A stretch of 41,464 nt of DNA from Candidatus Rifleibacteriota bacterium (GCA_018818125.1 JAHISQ010000103.1:1-41464); one strand, 5' to 3'. Positions 7,904-17,647 are shown, counted from the first letter of the stretch. Program-made: numbers and translations. Notes: generated from the sequence alone by a model not told the origin.

Positions 7904-8298
7904 GAGTTGAAAAAAGCAGAGCAGCCTATAAGCCGGGTTCTGTGCCCTCTTGCGAGGCGTCGGCCATCTATCTAGGATCAGGGTCTCCCCTGACCTCAAG
8001 CGACCTACCCGGGGTAGTAACGAAACGGGCCGTTTCATCCCCCTGTTCGGTCTTGCTCCGGCGGGGTTTACCAGAAGCGCTGTTGCCAGACGCTCCAGTG
8101 CGCTCTTACCGCACTTTTTCACCCTTACCTGTGTCTCTAGGAGACCATCGGCGGTTTATTTTCTGTTGCACTTTCCGTCCCCGGAAAATCTCTTTTCCGA
8201 AGCCTGGGTGTTACCCAGCGCCATGCCCTGTGGAGCCCGGACTTTCCTCATCTCCTTACGGAAACGCGACCGACCAGCCGCCCTGCAATTTTCAACTC
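7904..8298 (-). ncRNA. rnpB: RNase P RNA (bacterial type A)
   Basis: The minus strand carries the universal P4-region sequences. Near the 5' end is GAGGAAAGTCCGGGCTCC (8232-8249), and near the 3' end is ACAGAACCCGGCTTATAG (7926-7943). The P1 helix pairs GCAGGGCGGC (8276-8285) with the 3' GCTGCTCTGC through Watson-Crick and G-U pairs. Beyond P1, GAGTTGAAAA (8289-8298) is perfectly complementary to TTTTCAACTC (complement of 7904-7913), giving an outer 10-bp extension. The RNA is the catalytic subunit of the tRNA 5'-processing ribozyme. Exact ends are uncertain: a T6 tract (7910-7915) could end the transcript before the extension closes. Confidence 0.95.
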
Positions 8299-8299
8299 A

Positions 8300-9154
8300 T
8301 CACTCAATTCTAACATTTCGCCTGGTTCCGGTGAGACGCATTATCAGCCCTGCTTTTCCGGCCGGATAAACAGGTTCTTTCTTGCGTCTCGAAAAACCAC
8401 AACGCTCACACGCATAAATCTTGCGCTGCAATCCAAGAGTATTAACTCCTGGTTCCTTAAGCACTTCACTGGAAACCTTTAACGCCCCATTACATCTGGG
8501 ACAACGCTCAACAAAGAATATTATATAGCAGAGAAACAACCCAACCAGCAACGCTAATAAAATCTCTTTAGAGGTCCACAAGAAACCTTTGAGATTGAAA
8601 GTTTGCGAGCCAGAAGCAACTCTGGTAGAGTCGCGCTTGAGTTCATCAAGCAGCATGCGCCTGATCGCCTTAACACCCTCCAGAAAACCGAGCCCATCGT
8701 TGTTGATCGCATTGTTTGGCAATATCACCTGATTCAGAATCTTTTCACCCATTTCGCGGGTTACCAGGTATTTAAGGCCTATGCCTACCCGCAAGTGGAC
8801 TTTTCCATGCGCCGCGCCTTCTGGTAGCAAGGCAAAAATCAGAACACCTCGCTTATCCATGCCGATAGTTCTGATCCATTCAGCAAAGAATGTTTCGACC
8901 AGCGCCTGGCCGTCGGCAAGATTAGCAATACGCATGGTTTTGATAAGAACTCTAATTCGTGTCTTGTCTTCGATTTCCCGGCAATGTTCGATTATCTGTT
9001 GTCGTAGATCATCTTTAACCAGCCCGGCACGATCATCAAGATAATGTACAGGCTCTACCGCAGCCGGCTTATCTTGAGCATGAGCCGCTGCAGCAAACAT
9101 AGCCAAGGCTACAAGCAGCAGGCATACGCCAGTTTTGATTGTTCTAAATCTCAT
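8300..9154 (-). CDS. Exported TPM-domain protein with C-terminal membrane helix and zinc ribbon
   Basis: The 284-residue protein has a signal peptide ending near AHAQD (about residue 26). A TPM domain (about 38-170) follows: YLDDRAGLVKDDLRQQI, KTRIRVLIKTMR, and GVLIFALLPEG leading to LRVGIGLKYLVT. A membrane helix near 200-218 is followed by a C4 zinc ribbon (CPRC and CERC) placed in the cytoplasm. TPM domains occur in YgcG-like proteins and in plant TLP18.3, and have been linked to membrane-complex upkeep and weak phosphatase activity; the role here is unknown. It starts one base after the stop of the coiled-coil gene. Its stop codon nearly touches the 5' end of rnpB. Confidence 0.82.
   Translation of the reverse strand: MRFRTIKTGVCLLLVALAMFAAAAHAQDKPAAVEPVHYLDDRAGLVKDDLRQQIIEHCREIEDKTRIRVLIKTMRIANLADGQALVETFFAEWIRTIGMDKRGVLIFALLPEGAAHGKVHLRVGIGLKYLVTREMGEKILNQVILPNNAINNDGLGFLEGVKAIRRMLLDELKRDSTRVASGSQTFNLKGFLWTSKEILLALLVGLFLCYIIFFVERCPRCNGALKVSSEVLKEPGVNTLGLQRKIYACERCGFSRRKKEPVYPAGKAGLIMRLTGTRRNVRIE
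8307..8312 (-). promoter_or_regulatory. Possible -10 element of rnpB
   Basis: TAGAAT on the minus strand lies 8 bases before the first base of the rnpB outer helix (8298), the right distance for a start site. No good -35 stands 16-18 bases upstream. It overlaps the last codons of the TPM gene, so rnpB may have its own start inside that gene or be processed from read-through. Confidence 0.35.
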
Positions 9155-9155
9155 T

Positions 9156-9869
9156 TTAATCTCTTAAGCCAGTCCAGTATATCAGCGCATCGCAGTTCGA
9201 GCAACTTTCGGCGCCGTCATGAGCGGTTATCGCGCTGACAAAACCAGCGGGAAAGCCCATCCCACAAGCAGGACATGCAGGATTCTCACTGGCATACAGA
9301 ACCTGCCCGCGCCTTTTTCGCCTCAATTCTTCGTATTTTTCTAGAATATCGGTCTCGATACCGAGGCTGCACTGACCTCTCAGAGTCTTTAGCTCTTCTA
9401 TTTCCTTTTTAATTACAAGGATTTCATCGTCTATTCGCGCCTTCACCTGAATCAAATGCTCCCGGCGGCCAGCGACGACTTTAAGTCCCTTTTCAACATC
9501 TTTTGTGAGAATCTCTATTTTTTCCATGTCTTCGAGAATCTTTGTTTCAATCTCAGATGCTTTGGATCTCTTGGCGTTAAGCTCACGGTCTAGAGCAGAA
9601 TAAGCTGCTGGTGCAAGTCCTGCGCTTTCGAGATTATGCTGTGAACTCTTAATAGATCCGCTCAGACCTTCAAATTCATTTTCTGCAGCACTGCGACGCA
9701 GCTTTATCTTTTTAAGCAGAGCCTGTTTCTTCTCCACTAATGTCGCGTCGTTATCGATCTCTGTCTCCATACGCAAAGCTTTTTGCTTCTTCTCATTAAT
9801 CAGAGCGTTAGCTGCGTCAATCTTAAGATCAAGCTCCTGGAGCGGAATCAGCGTCTTGCATTGAATCAC
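9156..9869 (-). CDS. Coiled-coil protein with C-terminal zinc ribbon (DUF164/zf-RING_7 type)
   Basis: The protein has 237 residues. A long, highly charged antiparallel coiled coil (about 5-185) is followed by a C4 zinc ribbon, with CPACGMGFP and CSNCDALIYW at about 199-232. This is the architecture of the widespread C4-type zinc ribbon family whose chlamydial member CT398/CdsZ binds secretion and RNA polymerase partners; the general function is unresolved. There is no signal peptide, so it is cytoplasmic. The start is GTG, with GAGGT about 5 bases upstream. It heads the unit that includes the TPM gene and perhaps rnpB. Confidence 0.85.
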   Translation of the reverse strand: MIQCKTLIPLQELDLKIDAANALINEKKQKALRMETEIDNDATLVEKKQALLKKIKLRRSAAENEFEGLSGSIKSSQHNLESAGLAPAAYSALDRELNAKRSKASEIETKILEDMEKIEILTKDVEKGLKVVAGRREHLIQVKARIDDEILVIKKEIEELKTLRGQCSLGIETDILEKYEELRRKRRGQVLYASENPACPACGMGFPAGFVSAITAHDGAESCSNCDALIYWTGLRD

Positions 9870-9903
9870 TGGTTACCTCATGATTTAGATTTATTGAGGT
9901 TGT

Positions 9904-9932
9904 ACATTATCAGAAGCCCCGCCCCATGTCAA
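9904..9932 (-). promoter_or_regulatory. Putative promoter of the zinc-ribbon/TPM unit
   Basis: The minus strand has a perfect TTGACA (9927-9932), a 17-base G-rich spacer and TAATGT (9904-9909), about 35 bases before the GTG start. The -35 is ideal, the -10 is weaker. Confidence 0.6.
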
Positions 9933-10063
9933 TTATCTGCATACTCCACAAAAGCGACATAATCCTTGGCAACTCGCTATCCAGGCTCAGTTCAAACATT
10001 AACAGACTTTTTTTAAAATTTTGTGAAAAACAGCAATTGATCAAGCTTTAGCAGCAAACAGCA

Positions 10064-10092
10064 TTGACCTTAACAAATAACAGTGGTATAAT
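10064..10092 (+). promoter_or_regulatory. Near-consensus sigma-70 promoter of the der operon
   Basis: TTGACC (10064-10069), exactly 17 bases, then a perfect TATAAT (10087-10092). It is the strongest promoter in the window. Transcription would start near 10099, 19 bases before the Der ATG. It rules out the upstream in-frame TTG at 10064 as a start codon. With tight gene spacing downstream, it may drive all six genes to lepA. Confidence 0.85.
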
Positions 10093-10117
10093 CCTTCTTT
10101 CTATACTGGAGGTAGCC

Positions 10118-11455
10118 ATGGAGTCATTCCCTACAATCGCCATAGTTGGCAGACCCAACGTCGGCAAGTCTTCTCTGATGAACAGAATAGTCGGTTATCG
10201 GCATGCTATTGTCGATGCGGCTTCCGGCGTAACCCGCGACCGGAACTATGCCGAATCGACCTGGAACGGCAGACGATTTAATCTTATCGATACCGGGGGG
10301 CTTGACCCGGACGACTCGAAGCCACTCATGAAGTCAATCAAGCAACAGGTTGATTTTGCATTGCGTGAGGCAAGTATCATAGTTTTCATCTGCGACGGCA
10401 AAGCAGGACTGGTTCCAGATGACAAGCAAATTATCAAATTCCTGCGCCGCCATTGGGCCGGTCATCCTTTGTTTGTAGTCATCAACAAGCTTGATAATGC
10501 TAACGATGAATCGCAACTCGCTGAATTTTACGAGCTTGGTGTAGATCCGATTTATCCGATCTCTTGCATACATGGTCACGGTGTTGCCGACTTCCTCGAC
10601 AAACTGGTTGAAGACATGCCGCGCAACGACACTTTTGAAGAGACTACAGAAACTCGCAAAGATCGTGCTCTTGAGCGCATAGCCATTGTTGGTAAACCAA
10701 ATGTCGGTAAATCCTCGATCTTTAACAGTCTTCTTGGCGAAAACAGATCGATAGTGGACAATGTGCCCGGAACAACCCGCGACACTATCCAGGTAAAACT
10801 CAGCCGCAGCGGCAAGATCTATAACTTTATAGATACCGCTGGCCTGCGACGACCAGATCGGGATAAGGATAACGTTGAAACGTTCTCGGTTCACCGCACG
10901 CTTGGCGCAATTAAAGACACCGACCTGGCAATACTGATGATGGATGCTTCAAAGGGCGGCATAACTAACCAGGACAAGCGCATAGCCGGTCGCATCATCG
11001 ACAGCGGCGCTGGTTGCATCATAGTCTGGAACAAATGGGATATCGCGAGTCACGATGAGCATTTCTGGGCTAAGCTCATAAAAGAAACCCGCGAAGAGTT
11101 TCCTCTGCTGGCCTTTGCCCCGATGCTGTCAACCTCTGCAACGACTGGTCTGCGTGTCAACAAGCTGTTTGAGCTGATTGATCATGTGCAGATGACCGGT
11201 CGACGCAGAATTGCTGAAGACAGACTCAGAACCATACTTTATGATGCTGTTACCATTCAGCCACCGCCAACATTCCAGGGTCGCGAAGTCAAAATGAGGG
11301 CACTTGTCCAATATGACGGCCCGCCGGTAGTTTTTAAGTTAAAGTGCTCAGCGCCCAAAGGTGTTCACTTTTCTTATCAGCGCTATCTCCTCAACCACAT
11401 CAAACAGGAAGAAACATTTGACGGCTGGCCGGTAAAACTATACACAGGAAATTGA
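10118..11455 (+). CDS. der: Ribosome assembly GTPase Der (EngA)
   Basis: The protein is 445 residues with two tandem GTPase domains, the hallmark of Der, which acts in 50S subunit maturation. Domain 1 has GRPNVGKSS, DTGGLDP and NKLD. Domain 2 has GKPNVGKSS, DTAGLRR and NKWD. A KH-like C-terminal domain ends the protein (RRIAEDRLRTIL through FDGWPVKLYTGN). The start is the ATG at 10118, with GGAGGT five bases before it (10109-10113). Der is first in the operon; plsY begins five bases after its stop. Confidence 0.97.
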   Translation: MESFPTIAIVGRPNVGKSSLMNRIVGYRHAIVDAASGVTRDRNYAESTWNGRRFNLIDTGGLDPDDSKPLMKSIKQQVDFALREASIIVFICDGKAGLVPDDKQIIKFLRRHWAGHPLFVVINKLDNANDESQLAEFYELGVDPIYPISCIHGHGVADFLDKLVEDMPRNDTFEETTETRKDRALERIAIVGKPNVGKSSIFNSLLGENRSIVDNVPGTTRDTIQVKLSRSGKIYNFIDTAGLRRPDRDKDNVETFSVHRTLGAIKDTDLAILMMDASKGGITNQDKRIAGRIIDSGAGCIIVWNKWDIASHDEHFWAKLIKETREEFPLLAFAPMLSTSATTGLRVNKLFELIDHVQMTGRRRIAEDRLRTILYDAVTIQPPPTFQGREVKMRALVQYDGPPVVFKLKCSAPKGVHFSYQRYLLNHIKQEETFDGWPVKLYTGN

Positions 11456-11459
11456 TTTG

Positions 11460-12116
11460 ATGGACTACCTGTATGCAATATTGACTGGCTATCTGTGCGG
11501 TTCAATACCAACTGCATACTGGCTTGGTCGATTTGTTTACCGTCTCAACATATTTGAGCACGGCAGCAGAAACATGGGTGCCACCAATGTATTTCGTGTG
11601 CTTGGCAAAAAACCCGGCATCATCACTCTGATAATCGACATTATCAAGGGTATGATGCCCGTATTGATCATTCAGCAGGCCATACCAGACAATCCGCCGG
11701 CTGCATTTGCTGCTGCTGCAGCTGCGATGATCGGGCACACATTGTCTTTCTGGGTCCACTTCAAGGGCGGGAAGGGCGTGGCAACCGGCCTCGGAGTTTT
11801 TCTGGCCCTGGCGATGCGAGCGTCGTTGTGCAGCTTGTTGTTGTTCTTAATAACACTCGCGATCAGTGGCATGGTCTCGCTCGGCTCAATTCTAGGAGCA
11901 ACGGCCCTACCCTTCTTCATCTATTATTTTAAAGAACTCGGGCCGGTATACAGCCCATATCTAACCGGATTTTCAGCAGTTGTTGCAGCTTTCATAATCT
12001 TTAAGCATAAAGCAAACATTCAACGCATACTCAAAGGCGAAGAATCCAGACTAGGCAGAATCAGGGCAAAAGCTGACAAATCCGGCAAAGAAAAAGATTC
12101 GGAGAAAGAAAAATGA
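11460..12116 (+). CDS. plsY: Glycerol-3-phosphate acyltransferase PlsY
   Basis: PlsY transfers an acyl group from acyl-phosphate to the sn-1 position of glycerol-3-phosphate, the first step of phospholipid synthesis. The 218-residue protein has about five membrane helices and the three family motifs: GSIPTAYWLGR, GSRNMGATNVFRVLGKK and HFKGGKGVATGLG. A charged C-terminal tail (about 30 residues) is extra. I prefer the ATG at 11460 over the adjoining TTG at 11457; AGGAA lies 9 bases upstream. The stop overlaps the gpsA start (ATGA), so translation is coupled. GpsA makes the PlsY substrate. Confidence 0.95.
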   Translation: MDYLYAILTGYLCGSIPTAYWLGRFVYRLNIFEHGSRNMGATNVFRVLGKKPGIITLIIDIIKGMMPVLIIQQAIPDNPPAAFAAAAAAMIGHTLSFWVHFKGGKGVATGLGVFLALAMRASLCSLLLFLITLAISGMVSLGSILGATALPFFIYYFKELGPVYSPYLTGFSAVVAAFIIFKHKANIQRILKGEESRLGRIRAKADKSGKEKDSEKEK

Positions 12117-13123
12117 AATTTGCTGTTATCGGAGCAGGTTCATGGGGCACCACGCTCGCCAACCTGCTAAGCGAAAACGGGCATCAGGTCCGATTGTGGG
12201 CTCGTGAGCCAGAAGTGGTAAGCACTATTAACAACGAGCATCGCAACCCATTTTTCGTGAATCATCTGCAGCTGCATGAGAAACTCGTCTGCACAGGCAA
12301 TCTTACAGAAGCACTCACCAGCGCTCAAATAGCTGTGTTATCTATTCCCTCTGGCTACATAAGAACTGTTATTGAGCCCTGCAAGGATGCCTTGAAAGGA
12401 CTTGACGGCATTGTAAACGTTGCCAAGGGATTTGAGCGCAGCAGCGGACGCCGGTCATCACAGGTTATCTGCGACGTTCTTGGCGTAGAAGCTGATTCAG
12501 AGAACGACAAAATCGCCTGCTTATCAGGACCGAATCTTGCGGACGAGGTTGCTCAAAAAAAGCTGGGGGCTTCGGTAATTGCAGCGCCATGCGAGGCGCT
12601 TTCGCTGGCATTGCAGGAATGTTTCTCCAATAGCTATTTCAGAATATACAGACATTCTGATCGAACCGGAGTCGAGCTTGGCGGAACCTTGAAGAATATT
12701 TTTGCAATCGGAGCTGGTATTGTAGACGGCCTTGGGCTTGGCGATAATGCCAAAGCCGCGTATTTAACCCGCAGCCTGCACGAACTGGTCAGGCTCGGAA
12801 CTGCGCTTGGCGGCGACACCCAGACCTTCTACGGTCTGACCGGGCTCGGTGATCTTATGGCAACCACATCTTCGCCCCTTTCCCGCAACCATCGTCTTGG
12901 TATGGCTCTTGCAAAAGGGCAGAGTCTAAAAGAATTTACGGAATCAACCAAGATGGTAGTAGAAGGTGTTGAGGCTGCAAAGATTGCCAGCGAATGGGGC
13001 AAAAAACTAACCCTTCAGCTTCCAATTACCGAAGAATTATGTAAGGTTCTTTTTGAAAGCTGTCCCCCTGACATCGCAGCCGCGAATCTTATGGGGCGAT
13101 CTTTAAAGGCTGAGACCGACTAA
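12113..13123 (+). CDS. gpsA: NAD(P)-dependent glycerol-3-phosphate dehydrogenase GpsA
   Basis: The protein reduces dihydroxyacetone phosphate to sn-glycerol-3-phosphate for phospholipids. Length is 336 residues, normal for the family. The N-terminal Rossmann motif is GAGSWGTTLANLL (7-19). NVAKGFE and LSGPNLADE line the active site. The C-terminal helical domain carries GTLKNIFAIGAGIVDGL with the catalytic Lys, and YGLTGLGDLMATTSSPLSRN. It overlaps plsY by four bases, giving a two-gene module that makes and acylates glycerol-3-phosphate. Confidence 0.97.
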   Translation: MKFAVIGAGSWGTTLANLLSENGHQVRLWAREPEVVSTINNEHRNPFFVNHLQLHEKLVCTGNLTEALTSAQIAVLSIPSGYIRTVIEPCKDALKGLDGIVNVAKGFERSSGRRSSQVICDVLGVEADSENDKIACLSGPNLADEVAQKKLGASVIAAPCEALSLALQECFSNSYFRIYRHSDRTGVELGGTLKNIFAIGAGIVDGLGLGDNAKAAYLTRSLHELVRLGTALGGDTQTFYGLTGLGDLMATTSSPLSRNHRLGMALAKGQSLKEFTESTKMVVEGVEAAKIASEWGKKLTLQLPITEELCKVLFESCPPDIAAANLMGRSLKAETD

Positions 13124-13140
13124 TTTTTGGAGCATTGCCG

Positions 13141-14409
13141 ATGAAAAAACTTTTTAAACCGGGACTTCTGATAGTAGGAGTCGTCTTTGTTCTTGCGGCT
13201 ATTTTTGCGGGAATCATGTATTTTCAGGGAGAATCACCTGCGTTACCGCGCATTACACCGGGCACACAAACTGCGACGCCGGTTCCAGCACCTGCCAGTT
13301 CAGTCGAAACCGGTCTGAATCGTATCGAAGAACGCGCGGTAGATGTCGCTTTCAAAGCCGAGGAACAAGTTTTTGAATTCAATAAAATACCGCTATACCG
13401 CGTTACTTACCAGAACGAACAACCAATAGAAGTTGTGGCTGATGGTGATCTCGCCAAAACACTGGTTGATAAATTGCCAGCTCCGACCAGTGCCAGGCCG
13501 GCGGGAGCAGCAAAGCTGGAAAAGCCTAAGAATGGCTTTGCCCGTATTGTAAGAGGTGAGCTTGGTTATGCGGTTGATAAAAACAAGACGCTTGAGGCTC
13601 TTGAGATGTCGATCACTCAGAACCCCGACGCCAAAAAGCTTGAAATCGGTGTTATAATGGGCAAAACAGAGGGAAAGGCAGGCTTTGCCAGCAAGGTAAA
13701 AGAAATGGGATTTAATCATTTAATTGCATCTTTTTCGACAGTACACCCCGACCACGCTGACGACGAAGGTCGCAATGTAAACCTTGGCATCGCGGCAGAA
13801 AGGATTGACGGACTAATCATTCCGCCCGGCGGCAAATTCAGTTTCAACAAAGTTGTTGGTCCGCGCACCTCAAAGTATGGCTTTAAGAATGCAGGAGTCA
13901 TATCACAGGGGCGCGTCATACCAGGTATGGGCGGTGGAATCTGCCAGGTCAGCACCACCCTGTATCGTGGCATTCTGATGAGCGGCATGAAAATCGATGA
14001 ACGCCATAACCACTCGATATACGACGGTATCAATTATGCGCAGCGCGGCCTCGATGCTGCAGTAGCCTGGGGCTATAAGGATTTTTGTTTTACCAACAAC
14101 CTCGATATTCCGATTTTACTTGCCTGTCGATCAGGAAAAGGCAGCGTTGAACTTGAGATTTACGCGGAAAAAAAGCCTTTTGATGAAGTCATACTTGAAA
14201 CCAGAAACGAAGTTAAACACCCTTTCCAGGTTCAAAAAAAAACCAACAGCTCACTGAAAAAAGGCGAAGTTAAAATAGTTCACCCTGGCGTGAATGGTTA
14301 CAGCATCGAGACTTACCGGCGCATTACACAAAGCGGCAAAACAAAGGAAGAGCGACTGAGCAAAGACAGATATCAGACCTACAGTAGAATTGAGGAGTCC
14401 AACAATTGA
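13141..14409 (+). CDS. Membrane-anchored VanW-family protein
   Basis: The 422-residue protein has one N-terminal helix (about 8-28), a Pro/Thr-rich linker and a VanW domain at about 195-345. The domain shows NVNLGIAAERIDGLIIPPG, FSFNKVVGPRT, GGGICQVSTTLYRG and DERHNHS. VanW is named from vancomycin-resistance clusters but is common in chromosomes with a probable cell-wall role; resistance should not be inferred. An unusual upstream part (about 60-190) contains an MGKTEGKAGF segment of unknown fold. The ATG at 13141 is preceded by GGAG at 13129-13132. The stop overlaps the next gene (TTGA). Confidence 0.85.
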   Translation: MKKLFKPGLLIVGVVFVLAAIFAGIMYFQGESPALPRITPGTQTATPVPAPASSVETGLNRIEERAVDVAFKAEEQVFEFNKIPLYRVTYQNEQPIEVVADGDLAKTLVDKLPAPTSARPAGAAKLEKPKNGFARIVRGELGYAVDKNKTLEALEMSITQNPDAKKLEIGVIMGKTEGKAGFASKVKEMGFNHLIASFSTVHPDHADDEGRNVNLGIAAERIDGLIIPPGGKFSFNKVVGPRTSKYGFKNAGVISQGRVIPGMGGGICQVSTTLYRGILMSGMKIDERHNHSIYDGINYAQRGLDAAVAWGYKDFCFTNNLDIPILLACRSGKGSVELEIYAEKKPFDEVILETRNEVKHPFQVQKKTNSSLKKGEVKIVHPGVNGYSIETYRRITQSGKTKEERLSKDRYQTYSRIEESNN

Positions 14410-15809
14410 GAAATCGCTTTATCTTTGCTCTGAAGCCTCTGCTGATGATATTTAGCCTGCTGACAATCTGTATCAGCGCTGGCGCAGAACTTGATTTTTC
14501 AGTTTTCAGCACAAAGGGGTTTGAAGGCAAGGGCCCTCTCGAATTCAGCAGTCCAGAAGATCTTGGAATCACCCGGGAAGGCATGATTATAGTTGCCGAC
14601 CATCGCAACAACCGACTACAGCTACTCAGCAGCGAAGGCGATTTTATTGGCGTCATACCGAACACCGCCAAAATTGATGAGAGCCAATTCGAACAGACGG
14701 CTCTGGAAGCCAGAAAACAAAATCTCGAAGAGCTCCTGAAACTGTTCAAAAAGCCAACTGGCCTAGCTTTTGACGCACAGGGTCTGCTCTACGTAACCCT
14801 CATGGAAACAGACAAGATTGCGATCATAGACCCGAGAAATGGCTCTTTAACCGGCACATTATGTCGGTCAGGCCGTGAACAGGGCGAGTTGAGTGCGCCT
14901 ATGGACATAGACATCAGCCACGATGGCAGAATTGCCGTAGCAGAATTGCGCAATCGCCGAGTTCAAATACTTAATGACCAGGGCAAGTGTTTAAAAGAGC
15001 TGATTTACCAGGAAGAAACCAAGAAGAACAGAATATCAAACCTCGCTCCTCGCGGAGTACACTGGACCGCAGACGGCAAACTCATTGTCTCTTACCCAAC
15101 TTACAATCAGGTTGTCTGCTGGGAGCCCACAGAAGGAAAGATACTCTGGCGATATGGTGGCATCAAGGGCAACGACAAGGGCATGCTCAATAACCCGTCT
15201 TTCATTACTGACGCACTTGACAACAATCTGTTAATTTCTGACACATTGAATAATCGTATTGTCGAAATAACCAGCGACGGCAAATACTATGAACACCATA
15301 GCCGGAGAGGCTCACGACCGGGCACACTTCTCTCTCCACGCGGCATCGCGCTTAATAGTGAAGAAACACTTGTAGTATCGGATCAGGGCAACAACCGCAT
15401 TCACTTTTTCCAACCCGGTCAGACCACCCTCATGCTGCGCGAAGTAAAACAGATGGCGCTCAAAGACAACTGGGAGGGCACAATTCCCCGAATACAAAAC
15501 ATCCTCAACCTGCAGCCAAACAACAGCGATGCTCATGAACTCATGGTTAACGCTCTTTATTATTTCGGTAATCGGGCCTTTAACGATCGAGAATATGATA
15601 AAGCCGAAGATTATTATCGACGCATTTTGCTTCATCGCCCTGAAGACCCAGTTGTTCCACAAAAACTCGATGCAATTTTCTGGGCAGTAAATCAAAGCTT
15701 GATTGCCAGCATAGTTTTTGGCATCATAGCTATCATAGTCGGCCTGATTCTTATCTGGGTCCTGAAGGTTCTCATTTCCCGATTCATTTTCACCCAATCC
15801 CAGGAGTAA
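14406..15809 (+). CDS. Exported NHL-repeat beta-propeller with TPR-like segment and C-terminal membrane helix
   Basis: The 467-residue protein has a signal peptide (to about residue 27). NHL-type propeller blades span about 35-340, with repeated [30 protein letters not shown] and [10 protein letters not shown] motifs. A TPR-like stretch covers about 350-425 and a membrane helix about 432-457. NHL propellers bind proteins or ligands; the ligand is unknown. The TTG start overlaps the vanW stop, and GAGGAG lies 9 bases upstream. Its place between vanW and lepA suggests a cell-envelope role, by position only. Confidence 0.85.
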   Translation: MRNRFIFALKPLLMIFSLLTICISAGAELDFSVFSTKGFEGKGPLEFSSPEDLGITREGMIIVADHRNNRLQLLSSEGDFIGVIPNTAKIDESQFEQTALEARKQNLEELLKLFKKPTGLAFDAQGLLYVTLMETDKIAIIDPRNGSLTGTLCRSGREQGELSAPMDIDISHDGRIAVAELRNRRVQILNDQGKCLKELIYQEETKKNRISNLAPRGVHWTADGKLIVSYPTYNQVVCWEPTEGKILWRYGGIKGNDKGMLNNPSFITDALDNNLLISDTLNNRIVEITSDGKYYEHHSRRGSRPGTLLSPRGIALNSEETLVVSDQGNNRIHFFQPGQTTLMLREVKQMALKDNWEGTIPRIQNILNLQPNNSDAHELMVNALYYFGNRAFNDREYDKAEDYYRRILLHRPEDPVVPQKLDAIFWAVNQSLIASIVFGIIAIIVGLILIWVLKVLISRFIFTQSQE

Positions 15810-15814
15810 ACTCT

Positions 15815-17614
15815 TTGTCACTGAATAAAATTCGCAACTTTTGTATCATCGCACACATCGACCACGGAAAATCCACACTGGCGGATCGCCTGATCGAGTC
15901 TACCCTTACTGTAAGCAAACGGGAAATGAAAGAGCAGCTCCTCGATTCAATGGAGCTTGAGCGCGAACGCGGCATTACCATCAAAGCGCAAGCCGTTCGC
16001 ATGATGTATCAGAGCAAAAGCGGGGAAATATACACGCTTAACCTGATCGACACACCAGGACACGTTGACTTTTCTTATGAGGTCTCGCGCTCGATTGCTG
16101 CCTGCGAAGGCGCATTGCTGGTAGTAGACGCCAGTCAGGGCGTTGAAGCACAGACAATGGCAAACGCAACACTCGCCATCGCACATGACCTTGAAATTAT
16201 ACCTGTAATCAACAAAATAGATCTACCGGCAGCCGATCCCGAGAAGGTTAAAGAAGAAATCGAAAATCTCATCGGCATCGACTGCTCTAATGCTTTATTG
16301 GTCTCAGCTAAAGAAGGGCTTGGCGTACCCGAACTGCTTGAAGCGATCATCGCGAGAATTCCACAACCGGTCGGCAAAATAGAACAACCCCTGCGCGCCC
16401 TGGTATTTGATGCTAATTACGACTCCTACAAAGGAGTAATCGTTTATTGCCGTATTGTCGATGGCAAACTCAAAGCCAAAGACCGCATCAAGTTTCTGGC
16501 GTCCGAAACAGTGTTTGAAGTAATCGAAACCGGAGTTTTCACACCAAAACCTCTGGTAGTAGATGAGTTAGACACCGGACAAGTCGGTTTTTTTCATGCA
16601 ACAATCAAGGACATGGGAAAGGTACTGATCGGCGACACAATCGTGCTCGAAAAATCTACGAATGTTGCACCAATTCCGGGCTTTCAAAAAGCGAAACAGA
16701 TGGTTTTCTGCGGCATGTACACGGTAGAAACTAATCAGTTCAATGAGCTGCGCAGCGCTCTTGAGAAGCTGACTCTAAACGACAGCAGTCTTTCCTATTT
16801 CCCAGAAAACTCTCTGGCATTGGGTTTTGGCTTCAGATGTGGTTTTTTGGGTCTTTTGCACATGGAAATTATTCAGGAACGTCTTGAGCGTGAATACGAC
16901 CTGGACCTGGTAACAACCGCGCCGAACGTAATTTACGAAGTGGTCCTCAACGATGGCAGTTCATTCGAGATCGACTCTCCTGCTAAGCTACCAGATAACA
17001 ACAAGTTGGCTGAAATTCGCGAGCCATTCGTACATGCTACGATTTTTATGCCGAAAGAATACATCGGCACCATCATGGAACTGGCTCAAGAGCGCCGTGG
17101 TATCATGAAAAACATGGAATTCATCTCTGAATTTCGTGTGTCACTGGCTTTTGACCTGCCACTTTCAGAAATAATCGTCGATTTTTACGACAAGCTCAAA
17201 AGCCGCACTCGGGGCTACGCTTCGCTGGACTATGAACATATCGGCACCAGAACCGCAGACATTTCGCGGGTCGATATTCTGGTCAACAGTGAGCGCGTAG
17301 ATGCACTCTCGTTTTTGAGCCATCGCGAACGTGCTGAATTTCGCGGCCGTATGGTAATCGCCAAACTACGCAAGCTGATACCGCGACACCAGTTTCAGAT
17401 TCCGATACAGGCAACGATCGGCGCCAAGGTTATCGCGCGCGAAAACATTTCAGCCCTGCGCAAAGACGTTACCGCCAAATGCTATGGCGGAGACATCTCG
17501 CGCAAACGCAAACTGCTGGACAAACAGAAAGAGGGCAAAAAGCGCATGAAAATGGTCGGAAATGTCGAGATACCACAATCAGCCTTTATGGCTATTCTTC
17601 GCCCCGAAGACTGA
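15815..17614 (+). CDS. lepA: Elongation factor 4 (LepA)
   Basis: This 599-residue ribosomal GTPase acts on back-translocation and initiation-stage ribosomes. Motifs are AHIDHGKST (P-loop), [10 protein letters not shown] (switch I), DTPGHVDF (switch II) and NKIDLP. The LepA-specific C-terminal domain is present ([26 protein letters not shown]). The start is TTG at 15815 with AGGAG (15801-15805) 9 bases upstream. It is last in the der operon, five bases after the NHL gene. A palindromic repeat follows in the intergenic space and may help end transcription. Confidence 0.97.
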   Translation: MSLNKIRNFCIIAHIDHGKSTLADRLIESTLTVSKREMKEQLLDSMELERERGITIKAQAVRMMYQSKSGEIYTLNLIDTPGHVDFSYEVSRSIAACEGALLVVDASQGVEAQTMANATLAIAHDLEIIPVINKIDLPAADPEKVKEEIENLIGIDCSNALLVSAKEGLGVPELLEAIIARIPQPVGKIEQPLRALVFDANYDSYKGVIVYCRIVDGKLKAKDRIKFLASETVFEVIETGVFTPKPLVVDELDTGQVGFFHATIKDMGKVLIGDTIVLEKSTNVAPIPGFQKAKQMVFCGMYTVETNQFNELRSALEKLTLNDSSLSYFPENSLALGFGFRCGFLGLLHMEIIQERLEREYDLDLVTTAPNVIYEVVLNDGSSFEIDSPAKLPDNNKLAEIREPFVHATIFMPKEYIGTIMELAQERRGIMKNMEFISEFRVSLAFDLPLSEIIVDFYDKLKSRTRGYASLDYEHIGTRTADISRVDILVNSERVDALSFLSHRERAEFRGRMVIAKLRKLIPRHQFQIPIQATIGAKVIARENISALRKDVTAKCYGGDISRKRKLLDKQKEGKKRMKMVGNVEIPQSAFMAILRPED

Positions 17615-17647
17615 TTAAGCAGACTCTGCATTGAGAACGTTGGGGCC

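Noticed and set aside
7856..8369. Several open frames on both strands over the RNase P RNA
   Set aside because: The structure and conserved sequences show that this stretch is rnpB; the frames arise from its G+C-rich helices.
10064..10117. Upstream extension of Der from TTG at 10064
   Set aside because: The TTG is the -35 of a near-consensus promoter; the ATG at 10118 has GGAGGT at the right distance.
13141..14409. Vancomycin resistance gene
   Set aside because: VanW-domain proteins are common chromosomal proteins, and no vanA/vanH/vanX-like genes are present.
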